Below are positions 1 through 10,487 of a DNA stretch of 64,000 bases, in pieces. Within the stretch, counting starts at the first letter, position 1; each line of letters opens with the position of its first letter. The notes beneath the pieces were generated by a model. The model had not been told where the DNA came from. It ran no database searches and worked only from the letters and a program-made list of their open reading frames with translations. The stretch is from contig NC_133473.1 of assembly GCF_025370935.1 (NCBI RefSeq), forward strand, positions 1,025,772-1,089,771, given 5' to 3'. This DNA comes from Choristoneura fumiferana. Taxonomy: Eukaryota; Arthropoda; Insecta; Lepidoptera; Tortricidae. The translations under genes were made by a program, and so were the position numbers.

Positions 1-135
1 CTATGTTAATAAGCCATGTAAAATGACCCCACATTGCGTACATTTTGCTTATGAGCTTGGCTCTGCTAACACTTGATATTCATAAATACCTATGCACGGA
101 ACCTTGACGCGCGAGTTCGAGTCGATTTTAACCGG
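1..135 (+). repeat. Dispersed lepidopteran repeat fragment (GGAACC...GCGCGAG type)
   Basis: This stretch shares several words in order with 26,322-26,445: a GCGTAC-TTTTGCT word, a TTTGCTAACACT-like word, and CACGGAACC followed by GCGCGAGT. The shared order at two distant places marks a dispersed repeat. No open frame is visible. I know this type of repeat from moth genomes but cannot name its class. Confidence 0.55.
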
Positions 136-180
136 TTTTAAGAAGAAGAATTAAAAAAAACGCTCGAACAATTATTTATC

Positions 181-853
181 TCTTATCACGTGCCCAAATA
201 CCAAGTTTCATAAAGAAACATGGATTTATCTTCGATAATGACGACCTTCCATATGAGCTTTCATCCCCTATTTCATCCCCTCACAGGTTGAATTTTCAAA
301 AAAGCTAAAACACATATCGACTTATTTCTTATTAAGTGCCTAAATGCCAAGTTTCATGGTTTTATTTCCAACAGCGACGAACTTCCACCATATAAACTTT
401 CACCCCCTATTTCAACCCTTAAATCCTTTTTTTCGCGATAAAAGATAGCCTATGTTCTTTCCCATGGTCTATTCTATCTCTGTACCAAATTTCATCCAAA
501 TCGGTTCAGCGGTTTTTGCGTGAAAGCGTAACAGACAGACAGACAGACAGACAGAGTTACTTTCGCATTTATAATATTAGTATGGATAGTATGGATTAAG
601 TGCCTAAATGCCAAGTTTCATGGTTTTATTTCCAACAGCGACGAACTTCCACCATATAAACTTTCACCCCCTATTTCAACCCCTTAAAGCCTTTTTTTCG
701 CGATAAAAGATAGCCTATGTTCTTTCCCATGGTCTATTCTATCTCTGTACCAAATTTCATCCAAATCGGTTCAGCGGTTTTTGCGTGAAAGCGTAACAGA
801 CAGACAGACAGACAGAGTTACTTTCGCATTTATAATATTAATAAGTATGGATT
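181..853 (-). mobile_element. Helitron-like non-autonomous element with tandemly repeated body
   Basis: Two near-identical units of about 264 bp lie head to tail (about 331-594 and 595-853). A more diverged partial unit precedes them (181-330). Each unit ends in a (GACA)n run followed by TTTCGCATTTATAATATTA. Read on the minus strand, that is the start expected of lepidopteran Helitrons (TC..TACTAATATTATAAATGCGAAAG). The rest carries the usual CCAAGTTTCAT and ATCGGTTCAGCGGTTT words. No protein is encoded. The assignment to Helitron rests on the family's end sequence; a canonical CTAG end is not visible here. Confidence 0.6.
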
Positions 854-859
854 TAATAA

Positions 860-1440
860 CAACAACTAGAATTTTAATTACACGTAAATTAAATAAAATA
901 ATAATAAGAAGACAAAGAAAACTTACCTAAGAAACCTAAACTAAATATATCTATATGTTACTATAAAAATAAAAATTATAAAAAGAACACCCCGTCCAAA
1001 AGATCTGCCTGTGGCAGAGTTTCCATGATGCTGGCCTTTTTTTTTCCTTGTTTTTATTATATTTTCTAATTCACGACCTAAGGGCAAGGTCTCAAAGTCC
1101 TAAGAAACTGGCTCACGCATTATCTACGTAGGTACTCGTATTATAAAGAAAGAAAGAATGAAAGAAAGAAGACATTTATTCACTTACACATTATAACGTG
1201 TGGACTCCACGGAAAACCGGCGTTACTTTCACCACGTAACTTAGTTTTATCGTTAGTTTTAGTGTTTGGTCTTTTAACTGTACGAGTAAGTGTAAGTGGT
1301 ACTGATGTAACTAAAATAAATCTTTCTCTTTCTTTCTTGTCTTTCTAAGCAACCAAGTTAAAACCAAAGAAACGATTTAGCAAATATTAAGCGTGATTTG
1401 CATTTGGTTAAGACCGAACGAACGTGCGAACAAATGTTTA
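860..1440. other. Intergenic, no gene seen
   Basis: AT-rich DNA with short low-complexity tracts, including A/T-only stretches at 860-990 and an imperfect (GAAA)n run at about 1,144-1,170. The 61-codon open frame starting at 1,393 runs into the MITE half at 1,443-1,605 and has no recognisable similarity. Confidence 0.5.
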
Positions 1441-1442
1441 TT

Positions 1443-1612
1443 AACGGTTTTTAAAGAAAATAAAAGTCAATCACACATAATTATTGCAGTAGACACATTA
1501 ACTGATATAAGTATTAAGAACAGTTCTAACAGACCACATTTATTTTTATTCAATTTAGGAATAATCGAGAAAAAGTAACAAAAATGCAACGTTGCCAGCT
1601 CAGCAGGTACGC
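1443..1612 (+). mobile_element. Half copy of the MITE found nested at 37.55-38.6 kb
   Basis: From TTTTTAAAGAA to AATGCAACGTTGCCAGC this matches 38,440-38,604 at most positions. It includes the words GTAGACACATTAACT, CAGACCACATTT and GGAATAATCGAGAAAAA. The opposite terminal half is not found nearby, so this is a solo half. The copy continues TCAGCAG beyond GCCAGC. The same bases, inverted, flank the left end at 37,545, suggesting the true terminus includes them. Confidence 0.7.
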
Positions 1613-1999
1613 TCTTAACACACACATAATTATACACACAAACATCACGCCTGTATTCCCAAATGGGGTAGGCAGAGCCGCTACTAGCAATTTTAGGTTT
1701 AAGTTTGACAAAAACGGTACAATAGTGATAGTTTGCTAGCCTGTCGCCTACGGTATACCTTAATCTATATCCTTTGTCCGACTTTGTACGACATCCACGG
1801 AAGAAATGGAGAGGTGAAATTCTAACCCGAGACCACACGGGTAAGGGGTCATTGAGTTAAAACTGTCAAAGCTCCAGTTAAGCTAAATTTACTATGCTAC
1901 TTACTTTTAACTAAATTAAGTATTTAGAGTAAATTTCGGCTTGAAAAAGTTTATTTAATTAGAAAGTAGAATTGATTTAAAGTTGGTTATTTTTTATAG

Positions 2000-2215
2000 C
2001 GGATGGCCGTTGGGGCCGAAAAGTTCTCGAGTGGAGGCCGCGGATCGGCAAGCGCAGCGTAGGACATCCACCAACAAGATGGACGGATGACCTGGTTAAA
2101 GCCGCGGGGTTCGCGGTGGATGCAGGCCGCTGTCAACCGAAGCAATTGGAGGTCTGTGGGGGAGGCCTATGTCCACAGTGGACGTCCTACGGCTGAGATG
2201 AGGATGATGATTTTT
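2000..2215 (+). pseudogene. RTE-clade LINE 3' end (C-terminal coding remnant and tail)
   Basis: The sequence encodes pieces of the C-terminus typical of insect RTE retrotransposons: a P-P-T-R-W-T-D-D-L-V-K-A-A-G stretch near 2,070-2,110 and an E-A-Y-V-Q/H-S-G-R-like end near 2,165-2,195. A GATGA-rich tail follows. The frame shifts around 2,115 (GGGG run), so it cannot be translated through. The same tail recurs at 32,690-32,840 and 42,905-43,065. Confidence 0.7.
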
Positions 2216-2229
2216 ATAGTAAATTGACG

Positions 2230-2665
2230 CAACTTACGCTAAAGTGTTGTTCTGCTTCTCAATGAACTGAGGGGCGAATTAGCTAAGGGTCTGTCTACCG
2301 TTGAAATAATCTATCGACGGTTCATCTTGCCTTCAATCTTGTTACCATACCAAGACCCGCATCTCAACTTAGTTCCAATGTGTCGCTAAGTAATAACATT
2401 TTCTCCGTAACCTTATTTCATTCTGTCAATTTCATACCTGTGACAGTCAAACTTGATGCAGCGAGGCTCGACCCGGAAGTAGGTCAGCCGGAGACAATGG
2501 CCGTGATATGATAAACGTCACGGAGATGAGTGGATGGAAATGAAAAATGCGGGAAATTAAAAGGACGGGAATGATAGATGACGGAACTGTAATGACAGTG
2601 TTACTTCACTGTTGGTTTTATTATATCATTATTAAATTTGTGTTTTTTGGGGATCGTTTAATGTG
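2230..2665. other. Unassigned stretch
   Basis: No open frame or recognised repeat. The part around 2,470-2,600 is relatively rich in GGA/GAT words and could be unique sequence. Confidence 0.4.
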
Positions 2666-2667
2666 CT

Positions 2668-2730
2668 AAATTCATCATCATCATATGAGCCGTAGGACGT
2701 CCACTTTGAAAATAGGCCTCCCCCATGTAC
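2668..2730 (-). repeat. RTE LINE tail fragment, reverse orientation
   Basis: CATCATCATCAT, then GCCGTAGGACGTCCACT, then ATAGGCCTCCCCC is the reverse complement of the RTE 3' end seen at 2,165-2,215. It stops where the TIR element at 2,754 begins. Confidence 0.65.
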
Positions 2731-2753
2731 TTGGTGTAATACTGAACTGTAAT

Positions 2754-3111
2754 ATACTGGGTGTGGTAAGTAATACGAGCAAAAAATTCAAACATAGATC
2801 GTCCTCGTCAAACTGAACAACATTAGTTCAGCGGTTTTTAAAAATAACGGGGTCTTTGAATTTTCCTTTTTTTCACACAAATTAAATACTGCTATCAATG
2901 TACGCCATCCTGGAATACAACTGACGTCGGCCTGTGACGCTACAAACATCAAGCATTTCGTTTTACAATGCTTTTTCGAATAAACTTAAAAGTGTAATAA
3001 AAATCAAAAAACTAACTATTTTTAAAAGTAGCTTAACTAATGTTGTTCAGTTTGAGGAGTATGATCTATGTTTTAATTATTTGATAATATTACAGGCCAC
3101 ACCCGGTATAG
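2754..3111. mobile_element. Fold-back MITE with ~90-bp terminal inverted repeats
   Basis: The left end carries TACTGGGTGTGG, then CAAACTGAACAACATTAGTT. The right end carries AACTAATGTTGTTCAGTTTG, then CCACACCCGGTATA. The two ends are reverse complements over about 90 bp with roughly 80-85% identity by eye. The interior holds TGTACGCCATCCT, which also appears in copies at 22.9-23.5, 48.26-48.5 and 53.1-53.7 kb. No transposase frame is present. Confidence 0.8.
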
Positions 3112-3159
3112 TCCTCCACATCGTTTTCGATAACGGAGACCCTGACTAAAACAATATAT

Positions 3160-3475
3160 TTACTATATGAAAACGTCTACTCTGTCATAACGTCCACTCT
3201 ACCAAAGGGTCCAGTCCACTGATACGTCAATATTAACATAAAATACTTTTTATCCCGATATTCCATTCCGGGACTGAGTCGTCAACATGACAAAATGTCC
3301 AATGGACGTATTGTTTAATGGTCATAAAGTACGAGTATCAAAACGTTCAAATGTCAAAATGTATAAAACGAAATTGCCAATAATGCCATTGTTAATATGT
3401 ATGCGAGTCAGAATTTGTATATGACAAAATGTCCAAATCATTAGTCTTGAAATTATGGACAGTTGTTCTTAACAC
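3160..3475. repeat. Degenerate word-repeat tract (GTCCA / ACAAAATGTCC / GTCAAAATG)
   Basis: Variants of a roughly 12-base word (TCATAACGTCCACT, GACAAAATGTCCAA, GTCAAAATGTATAA, GACAAAATGTCCAAA) recur at irregular spacing. A further variant is at about 4,035. No fixed period is visible. It could be a decayed tandem array or the internal part of a transposable element. Confidence 0.5.
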
Positions 3476-3600
3476 AACCTCAGTGAAGACCACGATATAC
3501 ATTTTGGGAAATTCCAGGGGAGTATTATAAAATTCCGGAATGTCTATTGCAACTACCAGCTCGAATAGTTTACGCGTGCGAAGCCGCGGGTAAACGCTAG
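3476..3600 (+). mobile_element. Helitron-like element, 3' terminal part
   Basis: This ends in TTTACGCGTGCGAAGCCGCG, then GGTAAACGCTAG followed by T. TTTAC pairs with GTAAA as the small hairpin that Helitrons carry just before a CTAG end. The inner part (CACGATATACATTTTGGG) parallels the complete copy at 45,236-45,569. The 5' end is not identified. Confidence 0.7.
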
Positions 3601-3615
3601 TAGTAATATATAATA

Positions 3616-5083
3616 TGTATACGGATATTACTTTTAAGGTCTTGAAAAAACTAACAACAAAGTCATTCTTTTTTTGAGTTACAGAACCCTATTACATAGT
3701 TGCTAAGGATTACTCAGATTAAAATATTCGTAGCAAGAAAAGTTTCGTTAAGAAGCCAATTATTATGGCTTACCCCTCGATTTGCGTAAATTGACTTTCT
3801 AAGATAAGGGCTTACGAAAAATTACGTAGTCAAATTCTGGCCGGTTTTAAATATAATTCCAAAGATATTGAACACTGTTGTTAGAGCTCCATTACTCCAT
3901 ACCTCGTATATACTAGGCTACCACGCCTCATGGTCACAGAGTACTTACCTAGAAACGAAAATCAGTAGTCACAAAACCAAATTAAGCCACACATAACTTT
4001 CAAAGTTATACATGTATCTCAGCCTGACAAAGCATATCGTCAAAATGTCAAAACCGATTAACTTTCTCAGTATTAAACCCTCCAAATACTCAAGCTTCAT
4101 TTCATCGCCTTTACAGTTCTTTCAAAGTCGAGCTTCCCTTTGATATTTTCAAACCGATGAGAACGAAGCATATGTCTCATTTTCCAAGCACAAAAAACGT
4201 TCAAACGGCGGAAATGATGCCATGATGAATTAACCCCTATTCGCACCAAGTCGAGTTGCTTCGTTCTTCCCTTTTACTCTGAAGAGATGATTCTTTGGAG
4301 TGAGAAAGATGGTTGGAAAGAATTGTGTTTTTAGGTCGATAGCGAATTGCGCAAGGGGGAAAAGGCTTTCTGATCGATCGCGGTTTTGTCATAGTAATTT
4401 ATGGTCTTACGCGTTGAACATGGTTACTATAATTAGTGACGGTTGCCATGATCTCACTATTAGGATTCTCTTTCATGATTTTAATTAAGTTTAATTATAT
4501 GCGGGACTTCCTGTAATTACGATCGGCGGTGTGTGTAAGAGATTCAATGGGCTGTATTGTGAATATGCTCGCAATATTATCAAAGCTTTTGTGGAAAGGT
4601 TCGGAGGACCTTTTTTACAAACTTGGTAATTATTTACAATTTCAAACGCGTATTTTTAGCAGCAAATTTGACATAGTAAATATTATTTAGTCAGAGATTC
4701 CTTCTGCAGGCTTGTTGGTATAATAATAGCAAAAGAAAAACCACTAAAATAGTAAAGAAGAAAATTTATATCATATTTAAAGGTTATTTATTATTCTCTT
4801 CTTCATTTTTTCAAAAGCAAAATAAAATATTTTTTTTTCAGAAGGAGGAGCACTGCTTATGCTACAGCACAGGTTATCCTGCTTGTAAAAGGTGTTTTCG
4901 ACATAAATAAATATCTAATATTAATAAATCACAGACAAATAATACTATTTGAAAGTGGTGAAGTAGTCTGTCATCTTTTTGAAATGCATTGTATCTTGCT
5001 GTAGTTTGGTATCCGAATCATGATGAAAGTCCCTGAAATCACAAATAACATATGGCACCACTAAAACTACTTCAGAAACTCAC
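3616..5083 (-). other. Presumed first intron of the TMTC-like gene (partial)
   Basis: On the minus strand this lies directly downstream of the TMTC exon's splice donor. I see no further exon of that family here or down to position 1, so the intron probably runs out of the window. The content is AT-rich and mostly unassigned. A run of T lies at about 4,831-4,841. The open frame at 4,300-4,488 has no recognisable similarity. Confidence 0.45.
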
Positions 5084-5376
5084 CTAAAACTTAGCGTCGT
5101 TAGAGGCCGATACGACTTGTGGCTCGCGGGATCCGACATCGGCGTGCCCCAGAAGTCATTCTTAAACACCGCGAGCACCTCATTGCCACCGTTAACATCC
5201 CCATTCGTCACTATGGCGGGGATATCGTCGTGAACGAACTCTCCGCTGAGCGCGTTAGCATAAGTCACCCCTGCTACTAAGGCCACCAAACTGTATATAG
5301 CCCAATCGTTCTCACACAGTGTTCTAAATGTCTTTGGGTTCTCTTCACGGACCGGCGGTAGTGGGCGACGACGCAT
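5084..5376 (-). CDS. Tmtc: TMTC-family protein, first coding exon (N-terminal 98 residues)
   Basis: This is the start of a transmembrane and tetratricopeptide-repeat (TMTC) protein. The family comprises ER-membrane GT-C-fold O-mannosyltransferases that act on cadherin-type domains. The exon begins at an ATG (5,376) and encodes a basic, proline-rich cytosolic start. One membrane segment follows at about residues 25-43. Then comes the luminal motif F-V-H-D-D (47-51), with the paired acidic residues expected of the family. N-D-F-W-G-T-P-M (73-80) and S-H-K-S-Y-R-P-L (85-92) are diagnostic of TMTC proteins. The coding frame stops at a consensus splice donor (AG|GTGAGT on the minus strand, intron from 5,083). 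The rest of the transmembrane region and all TPRs must lie on other exons, outside the window or hidden in small ones. The F-V-H-D-D form recalls TMTC1, but I cannot fix the paralogue. Confidence 0.88.
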
Positions 5377-5640
5377 TTTTGATTACATTTGCGCTTTTGT
5401 TTGTTCGTTTCGCACTTGTTTTTGCGTTTTTAGGAACACTTGCACTGTTTTGTTTTGTTTTCACTTGTTTGTTAGTCGTCACTTGTTTTAGTAGTCAACT
5501 AAGCGGTCTATTAAGATAAACGTTGTGTAAATATGAAAGGAGAAACAATTGCAATGTAATTTTGTGAAGTTAAAATTCGCGTAATCACGTTTCTTGGATA
5601 CTGTCTCGACATAATAGTACATTACTGCAGAGGCCATGAA
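5377..5640 (-). promoter_or_regulatory. 5' UTR and probable promoter side of the TMTC exon
   Basis: Upstream of the exon's ATG, read on the minus strand, the DNA is rich in A/G-poor AAAC and AACAAG words and carries no in-frame coding sequence of the same family. The plus-strand 63-codon frame here is the antisense of the exon start plus T-rich DNA. No TATA box or initiator can be assigned with confidence. The label is positional inference only. Confidence 0.3.
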
Positions 5641-6410
5641 GTAAGGGATTGATGGACGAGTTTGGGGTAGACGGTGAGTCGTAGCAAAACAAGTCCAGCA
5701 ATCCCTGTTCTGGCCGAGGATTGTATAGTGATCTTCTCAAACAATATGAGGAAATATTAAAATTAAAATAACTACTAGGTAATCAAGTAAATAATAGTTT
5801 ACGCCTTTTATATTTTGTAAAACTTGCTTTTCGAAAAAGCTATTCGAGCACATGTTTTTTTTTAATGTCGCAACTATGCTTACAGAGTCTAGATTGGTGG
5901 TTGGCTGTTTGTATTTTTTCCTTTATCAGTTAAATGTTAGTAAACAAATTTAATAAAATAGAGCAACGGACATAAATGGATTTCATACATTCCTTATGTG
6001 GCCTAGGCCATGAAGTACCTAATGTAGGGAGCCATAAATTAACGCATACATTTCCGAGCATGTTTGAGAAAACAAGTTTTTGGCTGAAGTAAAATTTTTA
6101 GCAACAGTTCTTTTAATGATGGCGGATTATTGAATTGTCATTAGAACTTTAGTTATTATTGTTACTTAATAAAAATCAATCATTGAACGATCACCAACGT
6201 CCTTGGTTTAGGTGTTTTAATCAAATAAGGCGTTTATTTATCATTATCATCATCATCATTATATTTGATCCCTTAACTTTTAACATCCTAAGTAACGTTC
6301 ATGAGTAGTCTCATCGATGATTCGCAACATAATAATATAACCATAAAAAAACATTTTTAATACAAGATTTTTTTGCTGGCTGTACTTGCATTGTCACCCA
6401 AACTAAATTT
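5641..6410. other. Intergenic, nothing recognised
   Basis: AT-rich sequence with no open frame above background, a short (ATC)n run near 6,242-6,261, and no repeat shared with the rest of the window that I could spot. Confidence 0.4.
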
Positions 6411-6411
6411 A

Positions 6412-6625
6412 CATATCAACAAGTCGATGCTATTAACCGTTGAAGGGTTGCGTCCTGCGGAAACGATCCTGGCTGGACTACCAAGATGTCACTACTAGAT
6501 TATTGTATTTTCACGCGATTTACATAATAATTCTAAATTTCAAGTCAATCTGACTACTGAAAGTTGGTCAAATTTAACTTGTAAGATTTGATTACAAACA
6601 GACAGAATAAAGATAAACTCTTAAT
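6412..6625 (+). repeat. Dispersed repeat shared with both duplication arms
   Basis: Words AAGTCGATGC, ACCGTTGAAG, TCCTGCGGA, ATCCTGG and CTACCA...GATGTCACTAC occur in the same order at 54,187-54,300 and, inverted, at 22,290-22,385. Those copies read more cleanly, so this one is older. Class unknown; no coding capacity. Confidence 0.6.
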
Positions 6626-6943
6626 AAAAGCGTTACAATAGAATGAGTAACACAAATATCAACCGACGAAAAATCGTAGACTTACTTATTTCACAAACGA
6701 ATCACATTACAATCTTGAGTACTATTGAGTTTATCCCAAAATCTTGTACAAATAATTATCGCCTTGGACATTCAATATCAATTTAGTATTGATCAGTAAT
6801 TAAACTAAATCTGCGTATTAATATAATTGGAAAGTGTAACAAAATCTCACAAACTGTGTCCTGATTTGATCGATGGCGCACCAGTTTACCCGGTATCATA
6901 AACTACGTTTATGTTTTTGAAATAATCATGTATGTTAGGAAGA

Positions 6944-6975
6944 ACATATCGTCCCCTTACAACCAGAATCGCTTA
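6944..6975 (+). repeat. 32-bp inverted repeat, left member
   Basis: Begins ACATATCGTCCCCTTACAAC and ends CAGAATCGCTTA. It is the perfect reverse complement of 9,568-9,599, 2.6 kb away. The two could be the terminal repeats of one element or ends of two separate insertions of the same family, because the sequences just inside them do not match. Confidence 0.8.
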
Positions 6976-7851
6976 TCTGCATGAAATGTAGTTTCGAGAA
7001 AAACGCATTTAAAGGTTTGCATGCTCTAAAAACCTATAAAAACTAGTTATACTAAAAGCATCTCTGTGTTTATATTTAGATAATTTATCCCTTAATAGGA
7101 TAGCGCTATGTTATTTACTCTATACTTGCGCTGAGTAGCTTAAAATAGGGCTTTTCTTCAAAAGGTAATGCAGATAAGCGATTTTGCCTGTAGACACGTT
7201 TTTTTTTTATCTTCCAAACTAGCAAGTTTACGCAGATATATTGGATAAACTATCATTTTAAGTCCAAAATTGAAGCATTTTTCGCCGAATACAGTGTTAA
7301 AATGCTTACAAGTTTTATACAATTTAAGTTTTTAGTTAAGTCTCAGCGCAAATAAGAGGTATTGGCTGTACACAAATCGGAATTTACCTCTTAAGCGCGC
7401 TTAATAGTGCAAAATATTTCTAAGATATTTTGGCTCTAGGCTTTTTTTCTGTTTTTCTAGCTTATATGCAATGTAGCATTATTCTGTTTTGTTTTTATCA
7501 TTCAAAGACATATAACTTGTATTTTTCGAAAGAGTTCCATCAATCTATTTCAACAAATAGGTACCAAATAGCCCCAAAATATAAATAAATGAAAACTAGC
7601 GAGCTAGTCTTAAATATAGTATTATATTTGTAGTAGATGTGAGATATATTACGTTATTCCTTTAATGTCATATGTGCTGCTTAATACATTTAATGATAGA
7701 ACTTTTGATTACATGCATACAACAAAAAACATATTTTAATCAAACATTTTAATAAAAAGGCACTTAGCGTCTCAAGGCTCAAAGTAACCACTGAAACAGT
7801 CATGGAAAAAGAACCGTAATGGTAATAACCATCAGCCATCTTCATCAAAAC

Positions 7852-8706
7852 GATAACGAGCATGGATATTCAGGTTTCGATGAACTAAATAGAAAAACAT
7901 AGGTATAACCAGATCCAGCAGACCGTCGAAATAAACCGCGAGTGTCATTTAGATACCTACTAAGTATTTACTACTTCGTATCGTAGGTACGTCGTATCAA
8001 TGAATAGCTTATCACGGCATAAAACATTTACGTTGTCACACATTTTCATTGTTCTTGTATAGGTAATATTTTTATCAATTACGACATGTCGTCTGACTTT
8101 TTGAGTTTTGATACCAGGCCTGTAACTTTGCAAACCAACCGTCGAACAAGACAAGGCAACAGAAAATTGAATCCAAACTCTGTTGAACCTCTTTCAGTAG
8201 AGGAATTTAAACTACCTGCATTAAAAAGCTATACACTAATCCACTGCCAATAAGCGCAGCTAAAAAAATGAAGATTTAATTACTTTTTACAAAAAAAATG
8301 TTATACCGGAGATTCACCATGGCTGGTTGCACTGGCCTGTGATGAATACGTTATTGAGCGTGTGCCGGACGTAGTCACAGCTGAGACAAGCAGTGATGAA
8401 AAATAACCTTAATGGTAATAATCATCAGTCTTCTTCTTCATCACTGCTTGTCTCGGTTGTGGCTACTCAAACCAGCCATGGATAATTAATATTACCTAAG
8501 CCAAGAACAATGAAAATGTGTGACTACGTAAATTTTTTATGCCGTGATAAGCTTTTCATTGATACGACGTACCTACGATACGAAGTAGTAAATAAGTAGG
8601 TTATCTAAATGACAATCACGGTTCATTCTGACGGTCTGCTGGATCTGGTTATAATGTTTTTCTATTTAGTTCATCGAAACCTGAATATCCATGCTCCTTA
8701 TCGTCA
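7852..8706. mobile_element. Nested fold-back element with ~220-bp inverted arms
   Basis: The left arm (7,852-8,073) and right arm (about 8,488-8,706) are inverted copies. Both carry GATACGACGTACCTACGATA or its complement, TTTCGATGAACTAAATAGAAA, GATCCAGCAGACCGTC and AGCATGGATATTCAGG. Single-base differences and small indels separate them. A second fold-back sits inside: ATGGCTGGTT (8,321) against AACCAGCCAT (8,471), and GAGACAAGCAGTGATGAA (8,384) against its complement (8,431). No protein is encoded. It resembles a MITE or fold-back transposon. Confidence 0.8.
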
Positions 8707-8751
8707 CCTGAAAGAAAAACACTGTTAAATTACGGAATCGCTGTTATACAT

Positions 8752-8990
8752 AGATCTGTTCACTCACGAAGGCGCGCCCCTCCACAGCTAATTATTAATG
8801 TACACGAGTAAACCTCGTAAGTACTTACACATTGTCTTAGTCTTAGTGTGCGTGACTGACGGTACGCTTGCGACTGAAGCCATAAGGACAAGTTCGAGCT
8901 ACGCACACATAGACTTGTCGTACGGATACGTTTACAATTACAATTCTTATAGAATGTGGAGGGGCAGACTTTCGTTAGTGAACAGATCTA
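8752..8990. mobile_element. Short TIR element (MITE, ~240 bp)
   Basis: ATAGATCTGTTCACTCACGA plus GCCCCTCCACA at the left is mirrored by TGTGGAGGGGC and TCGTTAGTGAACAGATCTAT at the right, giving terminal inverted repeats of roughly 36 bp. The 67-codon open frame across it reads through both terminal repeats and is not a convincing gene. Confidence 0.75.
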
Positions 8991-9567
8991 TAATTACCTA
9001 AATAAGTTTTAACAAATTACTTATTCTATTCTTATTAATCGTGCTTTCAAGCGTGTTCGAACCGACTAAGCTAGCCTACACGAAGTGCACACTACTTTAC
9101 AATACAGCGCGAAACGTCTAAGCGATACTTAAGCGATTTTGGCTGTAGCGCTTCTTATGGTCGAAGCAAACATTGTTACAAGCAATATCGCCTATATTAT
9201 ATTTAGTTTGTTTTCGCTGTTGCAATAATTGAAATATAAAGTAATGCTGAACAGGCAAAACCTACTAAAATTATTTTAGCACTTTTAGGCAGTACTCAAA
9301 TTGCATTTTTATTGAAATCTTAACATTCCAAAATCGCTTGTTTGACATTAAAATATTTTTGCTGTTGTAAAATAAAAAAAATGCTGTTTAACCGACGCGT
9401 AGTTGTTTTTGGTTGTTGATTTTCTTAAAAATCGGCTTTAAGTGAGCTTAAGAAAAACGTAACTCGGTATTGGAGTATCGTACAGTAAAACGGGTTTCAA
9501 CAGCATGTAGATCTTGGAAAGTACATTGTAACGATATATTTAACTCAGTTTTGCCCAAAAGTGACTT

Positions 9568-9599
9568 TAAGCGATTCTGGTTGTAAGGGGACGATATGT
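9568..9599 (-). repeat. 32-bp inverted repeat, right member
   Basis: Perfect reverse complement of 6,944-6,975. A LINE fragment begins at about 9,601, directly after it. Confidence 0.8.
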
Positions 9600-9600
9600 G

Positions 9601-10088
9601 ATTTTCCCACTAACGTCGATAAGCCAAAGGCTACTAGAAACACAGGGATGCTTAAAGTTCCATCTTACAGACTGGCTAAAACCAAAAACTATTTTCTGGG
9701 AAATTGCATACGTTTTTATAATAAAATTCCAAAAAATATTATAAATGAAACGGATACAAAATTCAGATCTATTGTCAAGAAGACATTAATATCAAAGGCG
9801 TATTATAAAGTTAATGATTATAATATTATGGACAGGGATATTTGGAAATAATTCCGATCCGCATTAGCGATCCCTTTAAATAGCGAACCTACAGGGTTAA
9901 AAATAAAGTTGTGTTAAATACTTGTGATGTATACATGTCATTTAATAATATTGTAAATCTGTTTAAAAAATATATATACCTCGTTGAGTTTTTCCGAACC
10001 GGTGGTTGTTTTTTTTTTGACATTCATAAGTGCTTGTTGTAGCCTAAATTGAATAAAGATATTTTGACTTTGACTTTGACTTTGACTG
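9601..10088 (+). pseudogene. Non-LTR retrotransposon, 5'-truncated C-terminus and 3' UTR
   Basis: The last ~80 codons (to 9,851) encode the C-terminal end of a LINE ORF2: V-P-S-Y-R-L-A-K-T, then F-L-G-N-C-I-R-F-Y-N-K-I-P, then K-A-Y-Y-K-V-N-D-Y. The 18,538-18,934 fragment carries a related F-V-G-N-C-V-R-F-Y-N-K-V-P. A 3' UTR follows and ends in TTTTGACTTTGACTTTGACT, the hexamer tail of this family. The same UTR lies at 25,356-25,550 and 35,455-35,710. The N-terminal 13 codons of the open frame come from the flanking inverted repeat, so the frame start is accidental. Confidence 0.85.
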
Positions 10089-10470
10089 TCGTAATATTAC
10101 GCGGATGAAATTCGGGCATCCTGCAAAACCACGTGCAAAACAATTTAGTACTCTGTTTGCAACAGTAAATTATACAGTGGCCAGTCTGATGGATAGGGCG
10201 CATAAATCAACGGGGTCAGCCTCTGATGTCATATTCATGAGCCGGATAAACGGTCCGGGCAAAAAGCCGCGTATTCTTCGGAACGGGTAGTTATAACGAT
10301 AATTCGGAGCCGATTAAGCATTACAGGCATGTTATAGGACCCTGCCCGTGAGCGGGTCAGCGGTTTCATATTATGTGGATAAGCTAACGCGTTCGCGAAA
10401 CGCGTATAATTTGGGATAGCATTTAGACGCGGCTTTGCTTCCTTAAATCATTAGATATAAGATAAATGGG
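10089..10470. other. Unassigned, comparatively GC-rich segment
   Basis: This holds a 61-codon open frame (10,105-10,290) with no similarity I recognise. It also has two short palindromic words: CCCGTGAGCGGGT near 10,346 and ACGCGTTCGCGAAACGCGT near 10,388-10,407. It could be unique sequence or part of an unfamiliar element. Confidence 0.4.
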
Positions 10471-10487
10471 GGGGATGGGGTGCAGGT

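Noticed and set aside
338..850. CRISPR-like array, from regularly repeated GACAGACAGACA units
   Set aside because: The repeats are simple tetranucleotide runs inside Helitron-like units, with no spacer and repeat alternation.
5328..5519. Plus-strand 63-codon frame over the TMTC start
   Set aside because: Antisense to the TMTC exon and a T-rich 5' flank; hydrophobic only because of TTT/TTG codons.
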